Shown: positions 46,022 through 60,868 of the stretch, piece by piece
Numbering within the stretch: position 1 is the first letter of the stretch
Layout: each line of letters starts with the position of its first letter
Assembly (NCBI GenBank): GCA_002633005.1
Contig: NMRA01000497.1
Location: 84,883 to 148,882 of the forward strand
Source: Phoronis australis
Taxonomy: Eukaryota > Phoronida > Phoronidae
Direction of reading: 5' to 3'
Length of the DNA stretch: 64,000 nt
The notes under the pieces: model-generated
Databases searched by the model: none
What the model was told of the DNA's origin: nothing
Seen by the model: the letters and a program-made list of their open reading frames with translations, nothing else
Made by a program: the position numbers and the translations under genes

Positions 46022-49000
46022 ATGGCGTCTGGCGATGATGGTGAAGATAGCTATCTTCGGCCAGGAAGTTTGTCAATGTCAAGGTCGTCAATAAAACCAA
46101 AACTGGATTCCATCTTCGCTGAAGTAGAAAAGAATTTACCATCAATTGATTTTGAAGTTTCTGATGTAAGTAATTTTATCAGCATGTGTTTCTTGAAACA
46201 TTCCCATCATTAATTTGTAAGGACTTTATTTTTTCACTGAACTAATCCTGTAATGAGATTTCTTTTAGTTGTCTGCTGTGAAGTTAAGGGCTAACTTGAA
46301 TGGTAAATATACACAAGCGTGGCTCCTGTTCTAGGAGCATCACTGTGACTATCACAATGCCTTGAATTGCCCAATTGCTTAATCGCAAAGTCTGGTCAGG
46401 TCTACTTGACACCTTTTGGCCTCATTACATGATCTAATGAACATAAATCTTAGGTCACATAATGTGGCCAACAGGTGGTGTGTGGACCAGACTTATAAAC
46501 ATTTCCTATCGATATATCCACACCAGTTCATGATTTACGTATTCATGTAATTGCCTAATGTAATGAACATTCAGACGTACGTATTTGTTATGGATCACAG
46601 TGTTTGGGATTTCTGCATGATTTTTCATATTGGTAGTTTTGTTCCGAAAATTTGAAATATTGCATAGATATCCAGGTTCAGTGATGTGATGCGGGAAATC
46701 TTGAAAAACCTCCATTGTTTTAAGGGATAATATTGAAACTTATAACAACCATTGGCATATTGGACTGGTAAGAGGACACCTGTTTGAAAATCTTTGTTAT
46801 CTGTCAGTTGCAGTTAAACTGAAAAAGTTTGCTATTACTAGAGACTTAAGTCAGTATGAAATATTGTGTGCATAATAATTTGGATTTTCGAATTTCTTTA
46901 ATAAAGAGCTCTGTAGAATTAATCTCTGTCCTCTAACTATTTTTCTGTCGTAAAACCGATACTGTTCTTTAAAAATCTGTAGCCTATCGCTCTCTGTAGT
47001 ATATCTTTCCGATGGATCAACAGGTTACACAGTTATCCACTTTTTGTACCTCAGGTCAGTTCCGACGAGGAGTTCAGCATATTCCAACGTTGCCCAAGCT
47101 CAGGTGTTCCTGTTCTGACTGATGATGAAAAGGATTTAGATGAGAGTCTCAGTGACGACCACCTAATTGAACCTTTGGATGTAAGTTACAGTTATCAATA
47201 GCTCTTGTTATGTTCTGTATATTATGTTTAGTAGTTCGTATCGAGTGAGTTTTTAATCGAAATGTGAGGTTTTTATGACAACAGGCTTAAAACTAATTTT
47301 TTACCCCCATTGGTTGTTTACGTGCTCAAATTTAATGGAGAAGACTTCCGGTTTTCAAAAAGGAATTAGCCTGTTTTAAGAAAATAACACAAAGTTTGAT
47401 AACATTATTTAATATCAGTCGTGTCCAGCTCAGCAAATATTTGCAAGAATTTTTTCCTGCCGACAATAGGAAGGATAAGTATGACACCTTCAGAAGGAAT
47501 GAGGAACCAATCAAACATGTTCCCAACGGTAAAGTTTAAAAATGGTTTTCAATTGGTGAATTAGTTTTGAACACTTAAAAAATAGTTTATTTTCAGACAC
47601 TACCTTGTCAATATATTTCAATTTGCTATCCATTAATGAAATAATTGAATTTCTTAGCAAATGTCTAGTTCCTTACATTTCATCTGTTTTCCATTTTTCA
47701 CAGAAAAACGAGGGTGTAGATCTCATAAGCGTCAAACTGGATGTTGTTTTGTTTTCTGTAGTATCTAATGTTGTATTGCGGCCGTTTTTCTTTACGTTTT
47801 TCTGTTTTGTTTTTCTAAAGCATGGCGTTGTTAGAGGCACCTCAGTGAGCACTGGAACTTCACCAAGAACACCACGATTTGGTGGACCTCTCATGCATAC
47901 CTGGGTCAAAATGGAGACGCAGCCACGCCCTACTTCTGTCGACAAGGGAACGGAGATGACCTTTAACGACACGGAAAATTCGTCCGTTGGAGTCTTCACG
48001 TCCACGGAAAGCTCAGCTCAGGATGCGATGGAAACTAGAGACATTGGAATAGGAAGTAGTGATTGCGGGAGTAGTGCTAGTAGTGCTAATGGTGATACTG
48101 AGGACGTGGAAGACGTGAATAGTAACCGTAGCAACCATAACAAGGACAAGAACAGGAATAGGTGGGATGCTGGCAAGCCGGCCAATGGGAAGACAGTGGT
48201 CCGCTCGCACAATACTGAAGTGACGTACGGGAGGTTCATGCCAAGGGAAACAATATTGTCGATGGCCTCCCTTGACAATATTAACTTTGGTGAGATATAA
48301 CGCTACTTCGTTTCTCGCAACAAATTATGATTGTGATGATTTTCATTCCATCCTACTTTCATGAGTTCTATACGTATTTGATATCAGGTTGCGAGCTAGC
48401 TTGTAATTTTAGAAGAACTGCGTACTTGTCGGCGTATTTGTAGTTTGTCTGCAAAACATTTACAACAATCATGATCAAACTAGATTTTTTGATTTCTTTT
48501 GAAACAAATCATTTAAACTAGTGTCAGTATAGAAAACTCTGAAACTTGGTAATCCAGGGAAGTACCGATCATAATTCAATGGAAGTTGAATTTTTATAGA
48601 AAGTTTTAAAGTACCTAGGTGTGGAGTCTGTAGTAAGTTCTTGTTAATTTTATTTTTATTTTGTGTCTAATTTTACATTGCATGCTTGGCAATATCTTTG
48701 GGCAGAAGGGATCATTCAGATATTGAAAGATCTTATCCTGTCATTGTTAGATGATTTGAGCAGCTACGTGAGACGCGAAGAGACGAGTGCATATGATGCG
48801 GAGCCCCCGTCCCAGTCTATTTATGAAGCGGCGGGACACGTGACGGAGTCACTTGCTGAAGGTGACCAGTCGCTTATAGCAAAACTGGCCAGACTGTCCA
48901 TGCAGACAACAGGCAAAGACCTGTCCAAGGTGGACCCCCAGACTGGAGCAATACCCAAGAACAGCAGGGCAATACAGGATAACCAAATCAAAGGTATCAG

Positions 49001-52000
49001 CAGTGATTGTCTATTGTTTGAATTGACTTGTCAGTCAGTTCTAGTGCTGGCTTCACAAACATGTGACATTGACTTGTAACCCAGTCTAGCTGAAATGGAA
49101 CAGAGGTCACCATTGGGATGTTTTATGACGTAATCATATTGTATGGCTGTAGTTAGAGACTGTTCGCAATTATTGTCAACGGAAAGAAGAACATCACATG
49201 TTGTGAAGTTGTGCCATGGTCTTAAAAGCAAAATAATTAAATTTTGGGAACTTAGAAATGCAACAATCCCAGTTGTAATGCCATGGCCTTTGACTTTTTC
49301 ATACAGAATTCTATTATAAGGACAGGATTCTATAGTAATAGGCATGTTTTTTCCATTGTCAGTATGGTAATGAGTGCAAAGGTCATTTGAGATTCTCTTG
49401 ATATTGCAGATAAACTTAAAAAGAAACAGCGAGCGGCAACAGGTGTCAGCACTGTAGACCTTCCACCTATTGCAGGTAAATATTGTAATCAACTGTTCCC
49501 AGACAGTAGTATACTAGAAACTATGTTGATTTTTGTGTGCATTATTATCGATGAAGCCTTCGGGGCAGTTTCTTCATTCTGGGACAAGAAAATGCGGAAT
49601 TATTGTTTGCTATTTTTGACATTAAAGTTCATCAAGTATTTAAGTCCTTGTTAATTTTTAAGTGGCTATCACCTGCATTCTGTCACAAAATACAACTTGT
49701 CTAATGATTTCTGGGTGGTTTTCACGGACCCTAAGAAATTGAAATAGACCTCAAAAATTTTCCACGTGACCCCAGTGTTCGGAAACATGGGGAATACTGT
49801 TGTCCCCAAAATCTGCTTATGCTACATGTTGAGTCAAAGCTTCTAGTCCTTAATCAATATGCTGGCTCTGTTAGACACACTGTGCAGGACTGGGTTTGGC
49901 ATTGTTTGGGTCTGTCAAGGAGTTGGAAATGAAGAATTAATTATTGAAACAAAGGTGTGTTGACATAGATGAAGAGCAGCGACTGGATAAAATTTCACCT
50001 CTTGGAAAATTAGACACTAACTGTTTAAAAATAGACTCATTCTAGAGGAAAATTGTCTGATGTTTGGATAAAAAATATTTAGTTTCAGCTCTTGCATGTT
50101 TTAGGTGTTCAAATTTCATAAACTGAAACTGGAAACTGGTAGACACTTGGGTAGAGCTAGAGATCGACGTTTGTGCTCTGTATGTACCCACGATATTGAG
50201 GACGAAAGACGTGTTTTAATAGTCCCCTGTGTAACTATGAAGTTCTTAAGAGAAAGTTTTGATATTTGTCATAAAGTACTTTGATGGTGACCCTTTCATT
50301 TAGTCGAAGAATGCCTGCAATGTTTCAAACTTAGCTCACTTCATTCACCAAGTTTTCACCGCACAAATAATTCTTTGTATTATCTTTTAATGTTGAGTAT
50401 GCACTTGTGTTTGCTATATGTGTATGATTGTTTATAAGGGTCGGAGCCCTGAGTGCTGAAATAAACTTACTATGCGGCCACCTTTGGCGTGCTGACCAGA
50501 CTTAGAAAAATGCTTGCTATAAACTTAATAACCTGTTTCATTTTGCAGAATTTGCAGGTGGTGCCGGTGATACCAAGCAGTTACGTGATACGATATTTCT
50601 TGATTTGCGTGACAACGACAAAAATGGTGAACAGGATAGGGTCAACCAAGAGGCGGTGCGACGAATATTGAACCTGAACCAATATTCAGACGATGACAGG
50701 TATGATTTGAACTCTATGTGTCACAGAGGTACGAATGTGTGTTGCACTGTTTTAAGTGGAGTCAGCCAAACAAAGAATACACTGACTTTAGGAATGATGT
50801 TTTTGTGTCATCGTCGGTTGAGTTTCAGCATTGACAATTACGCTGTTGTTGCAGTCTGGTGCAGACTTGCCTAGTGGTCGTCAGACAAAGCCACCCTCTG
50901 ATTGTCGCATACAGAGGGCACTGTTGTCTTCATTAATAAGTAAATGTGAGAATGACTGCAAAGTTTCAAAAAAGTCGAGTCGCCCAGCGGCACTCAATAG
51001 TTATTTGTGCAATCCTTGGAAATGTTGCAGTTCTGGGAACTCGGACAGCGATGAAGAAGGGCTCTGGTTTGAAAAGCGACGGAGAATTCGCCAGTCAATT
51101 GAAAAACATGGTCACGTGAAAGTGGAGGATGTGGAACAAAAGACGAGGTATTTTTCATCAAGCGTTTTCATGGCCTTAATCAGTCATTGTGTCCCACCTC
51201 AAATAGACTGGTTGTGTGTGTTATAATTATTGATAAGTTAGTGTTCATGTTTTCAGTTTGTTTGCATTTGAGGTAATGTACTTATAAAATATAATCAGAA
51301 AAAGTGACTTGGAATTCGGCGTCATGGAGGCTTACCAAGAGCGGAGTACATTGTTGTTGTGGCTGAGTGCAAGTTGTGTGCTGTAGATACAGTGTGAAGA
51401 TTTTTCATCAACAAGCTCTCACTGTTGAATTAGTTTCTTCACCTTGGTGTGGCTTGCATTTCATGAACCTCAACTTCCGTTAATTAAAGGCCATACAAAC
51501 CCCCAATCAAAGATGTCAAAACACGCAGTCTCTCAGAAAAGAAAATGACCAGCACTCGGTCAGTAGGATCTTCATCGGTCAGCAAGGTGGAGAGTGAGGG
51601 TGATAGGCCGACAGTTGTAACAGACCAACCGAGTGAACAGTCTGAGCAGCAGGAGAGAGAAAAACAGAGGCGCCTAGAAGCAGCTAGGTACACGGGCAAT
51701 TTTGTTTGATCGTAATTTATCATGGTAAAAGATTTTTATATGAATTCATATAAACCATGGATTCATGGTATGATATGATTTAAATGCTTGATAAGAATTC
51801 GTAGGGACGATTGATATAATTTTTCATGCAAGGTTTATCGTAAGTCGTGTTAATTTCCGATGATTTGTTATTTAATTGCAGGCCAATGATAATAGTGTAA
51901 TCTCATGAGGGACAAAGTAAATATTATTCTTATTGAGGTAGTAGTTTCTATATGTGACCTGTTTTTTTGTTTACGTTAGCATAGTACATGCTCATTTATC

Positions 52001-55000
52001 ATCATCCGGATGACCAAATATCATCATCTTGATGACCATTCATTGTCTTCGTGGTAACCATTTATGGTCATCCTGGTGACCATTTAAGGTCATCCTGATG
52101 ACCATTTAAGGTCATCCTAATGGCCATTTATGGTCATCCTCATCACCATTGATAATCATCCTGATGGCCATTGTTCATCAGCCTTACATGAATTTATATC
52201 AACCAGTATACAGATGTCCTGGGGATATGCTGTTAACTTATTAATTTGTTAAATAGGTTGCTGTGTATGAATATAGCTGTAGTTGCTCTGCCGATGAACA
52301 ATGAGCGTCACTGTAAAATTTGTCGTAAATTTTTAGGAAGTTGAAGGAACAGAAGGAGCAAGAGCGCCAGTCTCGCATCAGGTTGAGTCAAAGGTTGGAT
52401 GCTCTTCGACCTAAGATGACTGTTAAAGGGAAGCAGAGCTGCGCCGAGGAAACCCCGGTATTGTTTGATTTGGTGAGCCATCGTTCCTAATTCTGTACTA
52501 ACCACAGTGCCTGTTAGTGTCCAGCAGATCAAAAAATAGATAGAATTGTTTATTAAGTGTTGTGGAGTGTTGCAAAAGTTGGTAAAGAAAATCAGAGTAT
52601 TGATTCAACAGAATTTTAACTGATTTGTTCCAAACATGACGATTTTTGATGGGGACTTGTTGCATCACATTTTTCTACTGTTGTATGTTTTTATTGGTTT
52701 GGTGGACCCAGTTTTATGAAATTCACACATTCTGCATCTATTGAGCAGTTGCTGCATACTCAAATGGCAAGGATTTTTTGTTGTTGATTGTTTAATTTGG
52801 CTATGGTTTTAGTATCCATTCCAACCATGCATTTTTCCCTCAATTATATGCCTACACTGCTGCAGGAGGCACTTGATTGATCATGTAAAATGGATTCTCA
52901 TTGGTTAGCCGAACAAAGTAGCATTGGGACATTCTAATTGGTCGTTAAGTAACATTCAAATATTTCTATTGGTTGATATTTGGGAAATGCATCAGCTTAA
53001 TGCACCGCCTATTGAGAAACGTCTTTGTGGTGTGCATTGCTGCAACTACAAGAACAGAGGGTATTGCGTGCGCTGCACATATTTTTAGAAAATTTTTCTT
53101 GCATTTTTCCTCTGGTTGTAAATTCAGTTGGTCACGTTTTCACCACACTCTTGTACTACTCAGTTAACGCGTCTTATTCCAGGAAGCATCTTACGAGCCA
53201 GCCCCCTCCCCGTTGCCACCGGCGATGTCGCTGGAACAAGAGTGTTGTCTCTTAACTATTCATTTGTCAAGTAGTGGCCAAATACTGATGCACCGACAGA
53301 CCTCTGGCAAAAGTTTAGATTCCGGTATGGTAATCTTTGTGGAAAAGTTGGTTTAAAGCTACATTTCGTCCTGGTTAAAAACCGAAAATAGAGTTTTTAC
53401 CCTTTTAATACCCCTTACCTTGTTAGGATTCCATTTCGGTTACCAAAGTTGTGGACAATGTATACCTACACCGTTTTCTTTTCTTCAAATTTATAATTAT
53501 ACGGTTGGCCAACCCAAATGAATCGTTTTCTTATTAGTTGCTGATGGTTTTGAAGTTCAGAAACAAAATCCAGTTACAATCAGGTGAACTTGAAGAGTAA
53601 AAGGCATAATTTGATTTTTATAACCAGTTAAACAAGGCAAAATGTAGCGTCAGTAACTGGTATGATTTAGCGAATACCATAATATTTTGTTTGAATATGT
53701 ATGGGGTGGTCTTTTTGATCTGCTAGTAATAATGATGTCCGCCCTTGTTGTGTTATACCCTTGGGGATAGATATAGTGTGGTGGTCAATAATCTATTGAT
53801 GCCTCCAGGGAAAACCACAAACTGAGATGGCTGCCTTACCCTTGGTTGTTCATGGTTGTTTTAAATTGGGTTCCCTTTCAGCTTTAGGGAACATTCATGT
53901 GTTACAAATAACTTAACTAAGAGTTGTTTGTAAAAACTAACTTAAGGAAAATATAAATAGTGTGTGTGTTGTGTGTGTGAAATACATGCAAGTTGGCGAT
54001 TTTCTGGGTATGCCTTGAAGTCCTCGTAATTTTCATTGGGAAAGTACAACTTTAGTAGAGTGCTGTGCACTTTCATAGCGGATTAAGCCTGCTTGTCTGC
54101 AGACTTTGTTACAAATAACGCAGCATTTTGTCGTCATACAGCCAACCATACATGTCCAATGTGATAGTAGTGTACAGTGCTATGTTTGGTTGTGAAATTG
54201 TACAAATCATTTGAGACGTACATGTTCATGGTCTGATTGAGAAGAAGAAGAGCCACAAGTCTACAGGTCAGTTTATTGAACCTATGTGTCGCGTTTTTGT
54301 GCCCATTACAAATTTGTTTTCTTTGGGTATTGTCTTCCGCGTGTGACTTTATCTGCCATTGTGTTAGAATCTGAATGCTGTACGCATTATTATTAGCTTG
54401 ACAAAATGACAAAATTTGGCGTGATTACTGAGGCTGTTTTATTGTAACAGTTGGCCGGACTTAAAGCAATCACAGTGCACCAATGAGCATTTATGCACCT
54501 CCAGTGAAAACAGTCATTCTAAGCTACCCTTTGCTTCTTGTTGAAATCACAATAATTGCTGATGTTCATTTTCCAGGCATGGGATTCCCAGGCTCGTATC
54601 CAACATTGTTGTCATGGTTACTGTCTCACGTACCAGACGATTTCTCCTTCTTACACCAGTCATCCAAGGACGGCACCAGCACCAATCCGCTGCCTTTCTA
54701 CGTTGTTGGCCTACAGCAACTGTGGTTAGACGGACAGTTAATGCTGATTGTTGCTGTAGTGCCAACTGAAAACTTTGATGCACAGGCCAAGGTGAAGAAA
54801 GGAAAGGTACTGCTGGGCAATGGAGGTGTGGATTGACGTAAAGTCAGAATCTGCGAGTCCTCAATAGTGTTGTGTTTAGTTTACACGTTCATGTTTATTG
54901 CCAATCAATTGAGATGGGTTTTAAATTTGAGGTTTTCAGGCTTTTGACGTGTTCTGTTTATTAACCCTTTGGAGTTTACGAACGTCCCTTCTACCGTGCG

Positions 55001-58000
55001 TGGTTGTCAGTTCCGCCATCAGTAGAGTTCACCATCTGACACTGAAACTGGCATGATGTATGAAGAGTTTGTAGATGTGCTAAATTTTACAAATTTAAAT
55101 GTTTTTTACTTTTTACTTCATTGGTCTTTTTTGCCAGCTTGGCATGCAGTAGAACCCTAGGCCTACTGGCTACAGAGCTGCATTTTGTCAGAAACTCTGC
55201 ATTGTTGCTTGCATATTGCTTGTTTGTATATTGGAGGATTCTTCATTCAATTTAAGGAAACAAAACAATGTCAGAATTGTTACTTTTGAATTTATTAGAT
55301 ATCCTGCATCAGTGACAGCTGCATAATTCAAGGTTCAGTAAAATTTCACCAATTAGTATGTAACGTGACTGATATTTTATTTTATTTTCTCGTTGATTCG
55401 TTAAAGTATATAACTATCTGAATTACTCCAGACCTTTTATGGTGTTAAATTCCTGTTCCATACAGAAGTTTTAACATCAGGCAATATTTTTGCAAAAATT
55501 GGTGGCTTTCGCAATGTTTTTAAAACACCTTAAAATTGACAATATATCATTTTGAATATTAATTTTCTACCAAATTTGGTGAGATATTCCCCCAAGAAAG
55601 TAAAAATTTCCTTTAATATTTTAACTTAGTTTTATTGAGGAAATTGACAAAAAATTACGCAAGATATGTTGCTAACTAGGGTTCATTTTCTGCGCTTGTA
55701 GGGTCGTGATGCTGAACTCACAACACCGTTTCAACAGATGCTGTGCAAATACTTATCTGTGAACACGCTCAGTTCTGTCTGTCCTTGGTTCAGTGCGTTT
55801 GAGCCAATCAAGGTGACCAGCAATGTCGTTCAGGTACCTGTCCAATCAAAAGCCGACGAGTCTTTCACGTACGCCGCCCCACTGCCGTCCATCACAGCCA
55901 AGCCTTTGTCCACCTTCATTCAGATCAACCCTGACAAACTGGCCGTGTCGAAGATGTTTGGCACCAATATTGGATTTTTCTGGCAAACTGTGGACTCTGA
56001 GGAAACATGCCATTACAGTGGACTCAATGATGAGCAAGTGAACTATGACACTCAGAACACTATGTCTTTGGTCTACAGAAGAATCTACCAGGATCCTCCA
56101 GCTCTAATGGGAATCTTGTCGCGTGTCTTGCAAGAAGGACTCGATCTTGCCGGCATACGGCTGCTGTATCCGACTCAAGCTTTGTTAAATACATCAGTGC
56201 CTGTTTTGCCCACTGCAGATTCTAGCTGTGACTTGTGGAATAACATAGGACCTATTCTTGCTCTGAGTGTAAGAGGGTTTCAAGCGCGAACTGTTTGGCT
56301 TGACACGGTAGGGCCAGCTGACCCTGCCCTAGCCAGGAGAACAGACCCCAATTCTTTGTCAGCCTTGTTTGGCGGAGAGTCTAAAGACAACTGCCTTTTC
56401 TTCTGTCCACGAACACCGTTGAGAACAAACGTCGAAATATGTCGCTGGTTTGGTGGCAGGGTGCCACCTAGCGGGGTTGTGGATGTCGGCGTGGCAGTAC
56501 CATCGAAACGTATTCGCCGCAGGAGTGGTAGCCCTAGTGTCAAAAAGTCAAAAAAGGTGTCATTTTTAGACGACACTCAGGAAGAAGGGTTGGTGCGCAC
56601 AGACTGCCCGCCAGCCACTCTCACGGCCATGAGTCGCAGCGACATATTCCTGACAGCATCTCCATTGTTGCCTGCTAAAGCTTTTGGCATTGTCCTCGCA
56701 ATGTGTCAAAGGAGGGGTTACCAGCTGAGAGGCATGCGCCGACTGAGACTCACCACCAGAAAGGCAACCATGTTAGGTAAGTGTAGGGAGATATTGGTAG
56801 TCAACTGAGAGCTGAAAGAAAGATGTTCAAAGATGCCTTTTAGCAGACTAAGTTTAAAAGTCAGTGGTATTTTGAACGTGTTTTGTGGTAATCATTGTTT
56901 CATTTAAGAGGACTGCTGCCGATCCATCGACTTACATCTATCAAGTATTGACCAGATTTTGACAGATGATTTACTTGACGATTTAAGGTTATCTCCAACC
57001 TTATTTAATGGCCTCCATTCTAACTCGTATATCAAAAAACCAAGCCTTGTCAACTAGTAAAAGTATATATTTTCTGAAAGAACTAAGACCAGGAAATATA
57101 AATATTATATTTTTTGTATTTATGTGCCATTATTATTTTTATGTAAAAACCTTTTTAAGTCAAAATTTCATTTTTAAGAAAGGTACATTCATAGCAAAGT
57201 AACCCCTCAGTCGATTTTAAAAACGCTGTTAAGAATTTTCGATTAGTCTGTTCGTTTGGTTTCTATGACAAATCAACTCGCAAAACGTAAGGTATTTTTG
57301 TAAAAAATTGAAGTCGTATTCGTCTTTGTCACATTACACAAAAACTAGGCCTTTATATCAAAAATCCTAACAGCGTTTTTGACATTGATGACTAAATATT
57401 GAGTTTGGAAAGTTTCAGCGAAATCCACCGAGCCGTTTTTGAGAACGTGTGTTCCTAATTTCAAATTAAGTCGATTTGCCAAAGCCGAGAAAAAGCCGCT
57501 TAATCTGGGACAAGTGAAAATCTCTAGGTTTTCAGTTAATTATTCGGTGAAAACTTGTTTTCGGTACACATAACTTATACAATCCTTAACTATGTTAGCT
57601 ATTTCAACGTTCACTCGCTGTGTCTACTGATTTTGCAGTGCGTAATTAACTTATCATTAAAACCTCAAATAGACCTATAATTCACAGCCAACTTTTACTG
57701 TTATTTACACCCTACTTTCTAAGTAGGTCAAAGTTCATAGCCTGTACACGTCACGTGCTGGGAGGCTGATACGAAACCAAGTAAGAAATGGATTACAAAA
57801 ATCGAATCGGTGGTTAAAGTATGTCGTTAGCATGAGATCGAAACATCGAAATGTCAACTCATTAATTGAATTAAGGAATTTGGGTGTGGACTTATCTCTT
57901 TTCACAACTTTCTGTGTTCATGACCACAGAGGCCTGAGGCGACTCATAGCATTCATTATCAAAGCCAATGGCCGTATGCATGTAGACGCACAACTCCCTT

Positions 58001-60826
58001 AGGATCAAAACTACGTTTTGTCTTTGTTTTCCCCGGCACCATTCTATCATAAGTACACCTCGTTGGCTCAATGTTATGGCAACTTTTTGAATGAAAGGAC
58101 TGAGGGTATAAGAAGCTGTTCTGTACCTGGCAGAAGATTCGATTTAATTGAAATCCCTTTAACCTTTGACCTTGCATAAGAAGTAAACAAATATCCACGA
58201 GGTTGTGCGGTTCCAATGTGGTTCTGCTAAATCTTTTTTTTCTCACTATGCAGTATATATTTTGTATTTGAAGTTCCCCGAGAATGAAGGTATAAAGGTA
58301 ATTTGCTAGACAGCGGTGAAATATTGTAAAATTGGCCAATTTTTGTGAATAAGGTTGGGGATAACCTTAAAACACATGGTAAAGTCTAACCAATTTGATA
58401 AGATTTTTGCCAAAATTTACCTTTTTCATTTTTCGTGAGCTTTTAACATTGTTTATAAGGACAAAATATTGTCTTATGGCAACTTAGGCACACAACTTCA
58501 TGATGATAAGACATGAATTTCATGTTGCGTTTCTTTCTCATTGAAAATGAATGAACAAAATTTCACACGTCTGCCATATTGTGTGAGTTGGTTGTACTAA
58601 TTTAAAGAAAAATGAAGCCACATCTTTAATGCGAGTGCTTTCAAATAAATGTTATTTGATTTTTTTAGGTATTTCCAGTGATGCGTTGCCTGTATTCTGT
58701 CCTGACTCGAATCAGTCGTCCTCAGTGTATGACCAACATATCGTACAGTCCAGCCAGCACCCGGCCCACCCGGCCACCATATTTCAGCTGCAGAAAGAAA
58801 ACGCCATGCACAACACCACAAGTTTAATCGAGGCGATAATGATTCAGCTGTGTTACAAAGGCATTCTGGGTAATTTTCTCTTCTCAAGTTAGTGGAAAGA
58901 ATTTGTGTCAGCAAAATGTTACGCTTTGTGTCAGTTGCGTTTGCCGTTCCTTATGTTATTCGGTTAAGCAGAGAGTATATAGTATACCTTCTCTCTTTTG
59001 TGCCATCTAGTGGTTATTCATGGAAGCTTTGCACCACTGCAATATTGAAATAACTACAAGCTTTTAGGTAAAAAGTAAAAATTAGCAGTGAAATGTGTAT
59101 TCAACCGTTTCATCCATTCGGCCCCAATCACGTCATATTGGTCACGTGATAACTTAATTGTTTTTTATGCTTTGTACTTTGCTGTAAGTATTGATCAAAG
59201 TGAACTTCCTGTTGGAACGATACGATTTTGAGCAAGTCTCGGGAATATGTAGTAGACCAGCACCATCACCCTGTATGTATATTGTTCAACAGGCGAAATG
59301 GGACTGAAAACGCACCATCCCATCACATCAGGCATCGTATTTCAAGCCAGCCCATTCACAGATGTGACCTTGAATGGACTTGGCGGGGAATTCTATAAGG
59401 TGAGCCTCTGTGGTTTCTTTTGCCTGTGCTCTCCTTTTTGAGTTGAGTTGTCGGTCGCAAATTAATCGAGGTGTTGCGTTTGAGGTGTCTGTGTGTTATT
59501 TAAAGTTTGACCAAGTCAAGTTTTTGCAACTGTTGGTTTGTGACTGACACATACCTCCTGGGTCGTCATCAGATATGATCTTACAGAAAGATTAGAAAGC
59601 AATGCAAGGTTCTTTATTTTCTTTTCGTTTCATCAGAGGAGTGTAAGCACCATAGTTTCTTAAGTGCATTGTTTTACAGATTTGTCGAATGTTCTCATGG
59701 GAATTCAGTCATTTTTTGTGTTAATCCTGGCTTAAGTAAACTCGTCTTTACGAAAGGTTTATGGTCCTGGCCGAGAAGATAATAGTTTTATTACCCCCTA
59801 TGGGTTTCGAATAGTCAAGCCAGGACGGACACTCTAATGTTCTTATTTGCACGTTCACATTGCCAGGTACCTGACCTGGATGTGTGCCCGCCACCTGGTT
59901 ACATCTCTCCACATTTTCATACCAACCCCGAGTCAGAGCAGATAGTCGTGCTGGCCATGTCAGGGCATCAGCTTATCAAGACATGTGGGTTGTTCTTGGG
60001 TAAGTGTGCACTCAATGAGACTACAACAACAGTTTTACTGTTAACGGAATTTTTGAGGTTTTGTGAAGGAGTTGCCGTGTCAACTACAGTCCAGTTCTCG
60101 AATAAATGATTTCATTATTTGGCAAATATTTATTAATTATTAAAACCTGCTTCTTCCCATTTGCTATCATTATGCGAAATACTAAGACTCAAAGTGTGCA
60201 CAAAACACGAGTCATCATCAGACTGGTTACGTAAGGTTGTCCTCAAATGGTTCTTCTCAGACTATATCATTGTATTACACCGTCTGCTAGCAGATTCAGC
60301 TTATTCTTTGTGTACCGTGTGTTTTGGACGTCTGCTTCTTTTTCAGCCAAATTGCTCAATCTTCTTCCGCACGGTAAAACGCAGCCCGTCGCAATGTCTA
60401 CTGACGGCTTTGAGCTACTGGGCATCAAATGGCTGCCGTGCCTAAATACTTCTCAGGCAAAAGAGCTGACGCCTTACGAAGTTGGTGACAAGTTGTGGAA
60501 GTCCAGTATTCATACACTCACCTCAGGTAGTGCCAGGTTAAGGATATTGCCATAGGGTCTTGATTCGTGAAAGTGTCTTAAGTCTTGAGACAGAAATTTT
60601 GTCTTACGCTTCCGCATCGGAATTGGTGCAAAAAGGTTTAGCCAAGTAATTATGAGTGCATTGCAATCAGTCTGTAACTAGTAGTTATATCGTTGTTCTC
60701 GGAGACTGCTTTTTTGCACTTAATGAGATTTAATTATTTTTCAGAAATAGTTATGTGGAGCATAAGATCAAATTTCTGATTTAGGTCATTTTTGGCAAAA
60801 GTCGTTTTTCACACACACACACACGC

Positions 60827-60868
<42 letters not shown>

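Noticed and set aside
57959-58339. 126-codon minus-strand open frame
   Set aside because: It lies wholly inside the TTAA-flanked element, has no recognisable domain and no clear start context; noted there but not called as a gene.
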